The notes under the pieces: generated by a model
Told to the model about the DNA's origin: nothing
Database searches by the model: none
What the model saw: only the letters and a program-made list of their open reading frames with translations
Source of the DNA: Gracilaria caudata
Taxonomy: Eukaryota; Rhodophyta; Florideophyceae; Gracilariales; Gracilariaceae
Assembly: GCA_030374735.1 (NCBI GenBank)
Contig: JASCIV010000129.1
Span: 1-42,220, forward strand
Direction: 5' to 3'
Length of the DNA: 42,220 bases
Made by a program: the position numbers and the translations under genes
In this document: positions 36,277-42,220 of the stretch, in pieces
Layout of the letters: every line of letters starts with the position of its first letter
How positions within the stretch are numbered: position 1 is the first letter of the stretch

Positions 36277-36813
36277 ATGTCGTCGCAACCAGGTTCCTCC
36301 GATAGGAGGCAATATAAACGCGTTCCGAATCTGTCGAGAAAGGATCCGAACGCACCAATCTTCGAGGCCATGCTTGCTGTACGTCACCACCTACATTTTG
36401 CATTACACAGCCACAAGCCAGTCTTGCACATTCTCATCAAACTCGGCTCATGGGGCATCGCGATCCCAAGGAACTGACGTAAGAAAATCCGTTGCGCGCG
36501 CTTAAAATCGATTAATTGACACTGTTGTGGATCGCAGCGGGAGCAAAGGGTGCGCGAAGCGATGGTTGCGGTTGAAGAGACCAAGCTTCTAGCGGAGAAG
36601 CTAAAGGTTTGTTCATCCTCTCGCTTTGAGAGCATCCATTCGTTGTCATGTCTAACGTAACGTGTTTCCCCTACATCTCATTCACAGGAGTGTTATCGCA
36701 AAGAAGGCGTCAACCATTATGTCAAATGCGAACAGATAGCTCGAGCGTACGCAAAGCGAATTGCTACTCCTGGCTTCCAGGATTCCCCCGTTGAGATGAG
36801 TGACATTCAATAA
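36277..36813 (+). CDS. NDUFB10: Mitochondrial complex I subunit NDUFB10 (PDSW) homologue, three exons
   Basis: Exons 36277-36378, 36538-36606 and 36688-36813, all phase 0, give 98 aa. Introns are GTACGT...CGCAG (159 bp) and GTTTGT...CACAG (81 bp). The joined protein contains DPNAPIFEAMLA, REQRVREAMVAVEETKLLAEK and the signature CYRKEGVNHYVKC (in exon 3, just after its first Glu). Plant NDUFB10-type subunits (about 107 aa) have the same order: a P-rich start, a helix with REH-VRE--I-IEKAK-L-EKL, then CYR-EGVNH--KC. The conserved Cys pair fits the Cys-rich intermembrane-space fold of this accessory subunit of the NADH dehydrogenase membrane arm. No cleavable presequence is evident, as usual for the family. 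AATAAA overlaps the stop (36809-36814). The gene is invisible to ORF calling because each exon is short. Confidence 0.82.
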
Positions 36814-37378
36814 ACCGTACATCCGAGACATCCGCAGAAAGCTGTCATATGTGCTTTGTATCAGCTTTGTGTTCCTCCGAGTAATGACTTACTTTACGAC
36901 ACTGTAATCCCGACCTATTCTGTTTGGTCTGCTCGCGCTTCTATCCGGCACTGCCCTCGATTTATCGTCAGATCTGCTGCAAGCAGCTGGTCGTGGACAC
37001 ATCCATTTTTCCTCAACGAGTTTGGCTTCCTTTTCTCAGTCTGGGTATGTCTTCGGTAACATTACATTTCGTGTCCGCTTTTGGCTTCCAATGTTACTCC
37101 TTTGGGGATCAATTCATTTCTTTTGATTTGAGCTCATGTGCAAGGATAAAGGTGCTCTGCAAAATACATCACAACAAGCTTCCTTTCGAAACTGACCAAA
37201 TGTCTGCATACCGGATTTTATTCTTTGCTCGTTTCCTGTGAGCAACTAGCAGCATCTAAAGCAAACACCACCAAATGCTGCCGTGCCACAGGACAACTGT
37301 TGTTCCCTTTCTTTGCGCTTTCAAGTACTTCCTTCTATTCAACTGAACCAGGCGTCAAGTACTCATGTTCCACCCCAG
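36814..37378. other. Intergenic region, T-rich
   Basis: T-rich on the plus strand with no gene seen. It ends in TTCCACCCCAG directly before the ATG of the next gene. This could be a splice acceptor, in which case an upstream non-coding exon exists. Confidence 0.35.
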
Positions 37379-38683
37379 ATGCCACTAGTCGGATTGGATA
37401 TAGCACGTTATAAGCCTGTCAAACACTTCTCGCACTACGGAGAAGTTGATGTCGACGACACGGGGTCGTTGATATCAGTCACGTTGCTCTCAAATGAGGT
37501 GGTTCAATACTTGAAGCACTGGGGAGTGAACCCTTCGTTATGGGACGGCACTAAAGGTGTATTTGGACGTGATTATATTTCGAATATTGCCCCTGCTTTA
37601 TCGGTCAAAGACGGAGAAAGGCGGAGACTTTACCAACAATACGTCGATCTGAGAAAAGACCTACCATCCCACAAAGAACTGGAGAAGCTCAATAACAACC
37701 TGGAGATTCAAATGAGAACGCAGAGACAGATAACAACGTCCGTCTACGAAATCGAGAAAGAGCTTGAGCAGTTGAGGAAGACGCAAGAGCGCTGTGAACT
37801 AGAAGGAGACCACACTTCTCAGAGGCTTACAGAATTGACGCAACGAATAAAACGCCTTGAATCTGATTGTGCTCTTTCCAAAGCAGCGGCTCAAAGGATC
37901 AAGAGTAAGGTGAAGCAGTCCAGAAAGGAAATTTCTGAGAGTGAAACAGGCTACTTGCGTCGAATTGCTTTGCTCAGTTGTCTTGTCAATGGTATGAGAA
38001 AAGATGGGAGACCAAATGACCGTTCGAAAGCAGATACGAATGAGTTCAAGAGGCTGGCGAGAGAAGCAGATGAAAATTCAGGTAGAACGTGTACGAATTA
38101 TCTGCAGATCAAAAGAGTGTACATCGATGCAAAGACAGGTGTTTTGCATTTGTACAACCTCGAGAGCATTCTTAAGGGTGTACTCGAACATTTGGAAGTT
38201 TGCATGAGAAACTCGTCTGCCCCCTTAGCGGAATCGAACTCGCAGTACTCAAACGCGCACGCAGGATATGTTCGCAGGCAATGGGCTTTGGCGAAGTCCA
38301 ACTTCAATGCAGCTCTTCCTTATGTTAAGAACACAAGCCTTATAAGTGCCCGTGGGATGGTTGAGGAACAACTTCAGAACCAAGAGGCAAACCAGTCCTA
38401 CTTAGCAGAGGGCGAAACTGGTGTCTTCGGTGAACACCCACGACTACTACCCAGTTATACGAGAATTAAGCTTCGACATTCGTTTAACAGAAGATCCCGT
38501 ATCATTACGCTTCACCGAAACGCTGCAAGAGCGTACAAGGAAATTAACCTGTTGTACGATTGCCATGAGCGAACAGTGAAGGAAGCTTTGGAAGTGTTGC
38601 AAGAGCGGGAAGTTGCAAATCGTAGGGCTCACGATGAACTGATAATGAGTTGGGAGAAATTGTTAGGCCTTAAAAGTGATTAA
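37379..38683 (+). CDS. Unknown coiled-coil protein
   Basis: 434 aa from the ATG at 37379. The frame is open from a GTG at 37283, but no earlier ATG is in frame. The N-terminal about 75 residues (MPLVGLDIARYKPVKHFSHY and on to WGVNPSLWDGTKG) are globular-looking. Residues about 85-205 form a long, highly charged coiled coil with clear heptads (EKELEQLRKTQERCELEG, LTELTQRIKRLESDCALSKA). The C-terminal half is mixed, with a second helical, charged stretch at the end (ARAYKEINLLYDCHERTVKEALEVLQERE). The family is not recognised. Such proteins are often structural parts of centrosomal, kinetochore or trafficking complexes, but nothing here decides that. No transit peptide. A preceding splice acceptor is possible. 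Confidence 0.72.
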   Translation: MPLVGLDIARYKPVKHFSHYGEVDVDDTGSLISVTLLSNEVVQYLKHWGVNPSLWDGTKGVFGRDYISNIAPALSVKDGERRRLYQQYVDLRKDLPSHKELEKLNNNLEIQMRTQRQITTSVYEIEKELEQLRKTQERCELEGDHTSQRLTELTQRIKRLESDCALSKAAAQRIKSKVKQSRKEISESETGYLRRIALLSCLVNGMRKDGRPNDRSKADTNEFKRLAREADENSGRTCTNYLQIKRVYIDAKTGVLHLYNLESILKGVLEHLEVCMRNSSAPLAESNSQYSNAHAGYVRRQWALAKSNFNAALPYVKNTSLISARGMVEEQLQNQEANQSYLAEGETGVFGEHPRLLPSYTRIKLRHSFNRRSRIITLHRNAARAYKEINLLYDCHERTVKEALEVLQEREVANRRAHDELIMSWEKLLGLKSD

Positions 38684-39545
38684 CGGCACTCCGAGATCAA
38701 GCGTAGAGCAGAAAAGCCCCGCCGATTCCTGAATCCGTTTACAGGCCTTTGCTTAATACATAGAAGAACCGGCAAATACGCAACGCTCTGCGTACGCGAG
38801 TCAAGGACATTGCGCACATTCTTCAGACTAACGATTGTTGGGACAATTGACTACGCATGATGTGAACAAAAGAAGTGTGGATTGTGTTCCTATTTGAGAA
38901 GTTTGTCGTGAAACTTTCGGCAGAAAGATCATAAACATCCACTGCAGTTTCAGCTTTTAAGGCCGGACTCTAACAGGTATTCAAGGATTGGTCTATCCAT
39001 TGGATGTCTTTTATGTTGGTTTTGTTTTGTATGCCATAAAGTACAGCACTGATACCCTGTACAACGCTGCCTTTTGCTCCCAAGGACTTCGTATCGCTGC
39101 GCTGATCAAAGGTAGCAAACAATACTTGCTCAGCGCTCGCGTCAATGCCTTCTCTTGGATGGTTTCCGCTAGCCTTACCAATGCTGTGAATAAAGTGACA
39201 TACAAAGAGAATTTCAACATTGTAGCTGAAATGCATGCGAAGCTCTAGGTACAAAGTGAACCTCCTATCCCCCTTTAGGTTAGTAAGTCTGTGTTTGTCA
39301 TAGTCTTAGGAGGACATCTACCAAACAACATACAAACAGAAGTAATCGAATAGGAATGATGAAGTGTTGCAAGCCACATAGAGCTATGTACATCGCACGA
39401 CAAACTGGATGTGACTTAACAACTTCGGAGCTGCGAGTCCATGCGTCGCGAGCTCTAAACCCAGCTACAATTATCCTGGTAGCAAGTGGTGTGACCGGAT
39501 AACCGAAAAACAAGTCGAAAAGAAACCTTCGGGCACACGATGTGC
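38684..39545. other. Intergenic region with one candidate exon
   Basis: Apart from the candidate exon at 38979-39248, nothing is recognised. The right part is the 3' flank of the two-domain glycosyltransferase. Confidence 0.35.
38979..39248 (+). CDS. Possible terminal exon of an unknown small membrane protein
   Basis: An open frame follows the acceptor-like CTCTAACAG (ending at 38976) and ends at TAG 39248. It reads LVYPLDVFYVGFVLYAIKYSTD, then NAAFCSQGLRIAALIKGSKQ and a hydrophilic end. Composition is protein-like with a hydrophobic helix, but there is no ATG near the start and I could not find the upstream exon. Listed as a candidate only. Confidence 0.3.
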   Translation: MQGLVYPLDVFYVGFVLYAIKYSTDTLYNAAFCSQGLRIAALIKGSKQYLLSARVNAFSWMVSASLTNAVNKVTYKENFNIVAEMHAKL

Positions 39546-42197
39546 TTACGGGTGCAGAGACATGCGATGCTTCAGCAATGAAAGAACCTCTAAGACAGAC
39601 GCAGGTGGACGCCCATCATTAACCATATCCCGACATGTGGAGAGCGCATAAAGTTCAGCAATATCTCGAGTTGTACCTCTGATTTCTTCAGTAGCTCCAT
39701 ATAACACAGGTTCTCCGACAGCAGTGGAAACTTCTGAAGACGATGGCAACAACTTTCGCGTAACATCTACAACGCTGCGCTCAGCGCCGCTGACGAAGTA
39801 CAAGGTATCGTCACCCGTGTGCATTCGCAGTCGCTTCACCATGGCATCAATACCCCTTTGACGAATACCGGGGCCAAGATAAACTCCCACATGATCCGAC
39901 ACTACCCCTAGCTTGTTAATGTGGGACGCTAACGCCGACGAGGGAGTTAGAGATGCGAAGGCACGAGATCTCTCAGAAGGCGTCTGCAGCGGGAAAGCAC
40001 CCTCCAATCTGAGAAGCACGTTTCTCTTCCCGGCAACCTTGCCGTTAAGGACATTAAGTACATTTTGGGCGGCTTTGGTTTCGTCTTCATGGGCCCCGGT
40101 TCGGAACTCGGTCATCGTTTCGAAAGCAGAATCTGACTGTGCGCATATATCAAGAGAGTAACGGCATTTCCACCTTCCAATCTGATATACGCGCGCACCC
40201 TTACGCCTCGAGGAAATTGACAGGTCATCATCTATCAGAAAACCGCTGTTATCAACGTCGAAAAAGTCGGTGATTCGTGGTGTGGGTTCCTCTCGAGAGC
40301 CGGAACTCCAAGCAAGAAATAGGGGACGCTCATGAACGATGGCCAGGGCAAGGGCGGAGGACATTGCGAGCAGACGCTGGGGCACAGATCCGCCAACTTC
40401 TGCGAATATGAAACCAGATGGCGAACGGGATTTGATCGACTTGCCCAGTGCGGCAAGTGAGCGAGCTAATTCCGAACGCGAACGATTAATTTCTGAGAGC
40501 ACGAGCCAGGGGAAACCGTAAGTGTCGTGTAGTAATCGATTAGTACCCTCTTCCATGATCGAAGAGCGTTGTTCTTGTGTTAGTTGGTCAAGTAACGGGA
40601 CAGGTGTGGTTTGAACTCTCGCTGCAATGAAACGTGCATCACGTGAGAATACATCAAACGTGTAGACGGTTCTCTGCGTTTGGGCAACGTCATGCCAATT
40701 GGGAAGTACTGACACAGCTTGGCTATTGAGCTCGGTTTCCATCGAAGGACCCAGAACAAGATGCTGATTTGCAGACCTTAGATCGTCGCTGTGACTCATA
40801 TGAGAAAGGGTAGCAGGTTGGATGTCAAGAGGTACCAGCTGTTCTCCCTCTGGGGTACCATTGGCTTGCAAGCGAGAGTAGAGATCAGAGTCATCCCAAC
40901 CATAGGTGGCAATTCGCTCATCATAACCGTGAACACGAGCAAGGTGGTCCGCACGAGCGAGGAACACACCTGCAAGATGCTTTTGATTCTCGTCTGCGGC
41001 TTTTCGCCAGTCGTAGCGATAGAAGAAGGAGGAAGGATGGTTACTTCTTCGCAGCGGGTGGCGATCGAAAAAACTTTGGCGAACCTCAGTATCACAATCC
41101 ACCTTGAAAATCCACTCGCCAGTTGCAAGCGCGAAGGCAAGATTATACGCTCGGGACAATATCCACTGACCCGGCTCTTTTACGGTAACAACGGCTACCT
41201 TCGGGCCAGCAGAAACTCTGACGACCTCCTCGAGGGGTACATGGTCCGGTGGCCTGGTGCCCCAATCAACGAGCAGCACATCGTCTTGCGGCCTGATAGC
41301 TTGCAACCAGCCTGGTAATGCTGTCTGCAAGAAGGCTGTGCGATCCCTGCAGGCTGCAACAAGAGTTACGGAGCCTTTCCTTCTTCTACTGCGAAGATGC
41401 CTGATATGTTCCAGACTGATGTCCTTGAGCACTGGAAGTGGTGGTGGCGCGAGTGCTCGTGCCAGGGAATCAGATGATGGCCAGTACTCGACGGGAGCAA
41501 GACCTTTTTGAACGCGATCTACGTTAATTTGATGCGGGGAATTAGTGGACGAGTTGGTGCGGCCAAGAAAGAAGCGCAGAGGTATGAAGATGAGAGTGAA
41601 AAGCAGAAGGAAGAGCAAGATGAAGACTGCGAACAGACGAATGCGAGCGTGGGGGATGCGGGAGGGATGTGCGCGGAGCAAAGCAGCCAGAGAAGAGGCC
41701 AGACGGTGGGGAAGGGAGATAGAGGCACGGGCGGATTTGGTGGAGGGAGAGTAGGAGGCGGAGGAGGTAGGGGACTGGGGGAAGTAGGGCGATGAATGGG
41801 AGTGAGAGAGGGATGGGATGCGGGAGGAACGGCGAACATGGGCCTTTGTCACGACGCCAGGAAGGAGGGCAGAAGAAGAGGCGGAGCGCTTTGCGCGGCG
41901 GGGAGCGGGGGAGGAGGGCTGCATGGAGGGATGGGGGTTTGCGCGGTGAAGGGATTGGGAGGAGGCGTTTGCAGCGACGCAGGGCGGTGAATGATGAGGG
42001 GGGGAGGGAGGTCGGGGAAGGTGGGGAGCACTACATACACGGTGTGATGCGCATGGTAGGGGGGCGGTTGAGCCGCACACGTGTGCCGTCAGCAGCGCCA
42101 TCGAAGCGTCGTGGCGAACGTTTGTTTGACGAGTCTGTGACGTGCCGTGTCCGCTCTTCCTCCGCGTGGTGTAAGGTCCGTTGAGTTGGCCTCGCAT
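39546..42197 (-). CDS. Two-domain glycosyltransferase (GT-A plus fucosyltransferase-like)
   Basis: 883 aa from the first ATG in the window. The frame stays open to the edge, and in-frame ATGs at 42101 and 41924 give shorter forms; 41924 (MQPSSPAPRRAKRS) is attractive for a type II protein. A Ser/Pro/Arg-rich cytosolic tail is followed by one anchor (LFAVFILLFLLLFTLIFIPL, about 188-207). Domain 1 (about 275-475) is GT-A: VTLVAACRDRTAFLQTALPGW, then SRAYNLAFALATGEWIFKVD with the metal-binding DCD at 368-370, and HGYDERIATYGWDDSDLYSR, the acceptor-site block of beta-1,4-galactosyl/GalNAc-type families (GT7/GT27-like). Domain 2 (about 580-870) has GGSVPQRLLAMSSALALAIV, HERPLFLAW and DHVGVYLGPGIRQRG, paralleling the GLGDRMRG, LLLDW and AAVHIRTGG blocks of the fucosyltransferase-like gene at 32170. 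It lacks the HIR residues, so domain 2 may be altered or inactive. Probably a Golgi enzyme for complex polysaccharide. Confidence 0.8.
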   Translation of the reverse strand: MRGQLNGPYTTRRKSGHGTSQTRQTNVRHDASMALLTAHVCGSTAPLPCASHRVCSAPHLPRPPSPPHHSPPCVAANASSQSLHRANPHPSMQPSSPAPRRAKRSASSSALLPGVVTKAHVRRSSRIPSLSHSHSSPYFPQSPTSSASYSPSTKSARASISLPHRLASSLAALLRAHPSRIPHARIRLFAVFILLFLLLFTLIFIPLRFFLGRTNSSTNSPHQINVDRVQKGLAPVEYWPSSDSLARALAPPPLPVLKDISLEHIRHLRSRRRKGSVTLVAACRDRTAFLQTALPGWLQAIRPQDDVLLVDWGTRPPDHVPLEEVVRVSAGPKVAVVTVKEPGQWILSRAYNLAFALATGEWIFKVDCDTEVRQSFFDRHPLRRSNHPSSFFYRYDWRKAADENQKHLAGVFLARADHLARVHGYDERIATYGWDDSDLYSRLQANGTPEGEQLVPLDIQPATLSHMSHSDDLRSANQHLVLGPSMETELNSQAVSVLPNWHDVAQTQRTVYTFDVFSRDARFIAARVQTTPVPLLDQLTQEQRSSIMEEGTNRLLHDTYGFPWLVLSEINRSRSELARSLAALGKSIKSRSPSGFIFAEVGGSVPQRLLAMSSALALAIVHERPLFLAWSSGSREEPTPRITDFFDVDNSGFLIDDDLSISSRRKGARVYQIGRWKCRYSLDICAQSDSAFETMTEFRTGAHEDETKAAQNVLNVLNGKVAGKRNVLLRLEGAFPLQTPSERSRAFASLTPSSALASHINKLGVVSDHVGVYLGPGIRQRGIDAMVKRLRMHTGDDTLYFVSGAERSVVDVTRKLLPSSSEVSTAVGEPVLYGATEEIRGTTRDIAELYALSTCRDMVNDGRPPASVLEVLSLLKHRMSLHP

Positions 42198-42220
42198 GCC
42201 TGTGGAACGACGTCCACCCC

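Noticed and set aside
38220..38244. tRNA T-arm-like sequence on the minus strand (GAGTTCGATTCCGCT)
   Set aside because: No matching acceptor, D or anticodon stem upstream, and it lies inside the coiled-coil coding frame.

Overview
The window looks like nuclear DNA of a photosynthetic eukaryote, most likely a red alga with few introns. Long genes are mostly single exons. Several proteins start with plastid transit peptides of the red/glaucophyte style (a Phe close to the N-terminus, no signal peptide ahead). Eukaryotic families are present: a CaMKK/SnRK1-activating-type kinase, a RETICULATA-related protein, a complex I subunit with two introns and Golgi-type glycosyltransferases. I saw no rRNA, tRNA, CRISPR, operon or phage. 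The species is not identified; the red-alga call is inference.

Layout. 1-11.2 kb is gene-dense: PH-like/protein kinase (+), plastid alpha/beta hydrolase (-), plastid membrane-anchored FKBP (+), RETICULATA-related protein (-), an unknown two-TM protein (+) and plastid chorismate mutase (+). 11.2-22.3 kb is looser: an unknown 465-aa protein, a decayed Ser/Asp-rich reading frame, a TATA box followed by a GC-rich tandem duplication, a secreted flavin amine oxidase with one intron, and an unknown 633-aa protein. 22.3-29.8 kb is a gene-poor, AT-rich accessory island. It holds a previously hidden chorismate mutase pseudogene, decaying tandem repeats, fold-back elements and palindromes. 29.8-42.2 kb is gene-dense again: Sel1/TPR-like repeat protein (-), fucosyltransferase-like enzyme (-), a highly biased four-repeat lectin-like protein (+), a three-exon NDUFB10-type complex I subunit (+), a coiled-coil protein (+) and a two-domain glycosyltransferase (-).

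Functional themes. Four nuclear genes for plastid proteins (hydrolase, FKBP, RETICULATA-related, chorismate mutase) lie in the first 11 kb. Two membrane glycosyltransferases, both carrying a fucosyltransferase-superfamily-like domain, flank the right side and may serve cell-wall or mucilage polysaccharide synthesis. These links are by theme, not by operon.

Most notable for follow-up: (i) the 9-mer ACAAGGGTA occurs ten times, only between genes and often inside inverted repeats, against roughly 0.3 expected; (ii) the amine oxidase intron is bounded by a 13-bp direct repeat, a possible intron-gain scar; (iii) the chorismate mutase pseudogene 12.5 kb from its parent; (iv) the split NDUFB10 gene that ORF calling misses; (v) a tandem pair of about 180-bp GC-rich blocks whose reading frame is not conserved; (vi) a 30-bp periodic array built on the palindrome GATTGCAATC; (vii) a GT-A plus fucosyltransferase-like fusion protein.
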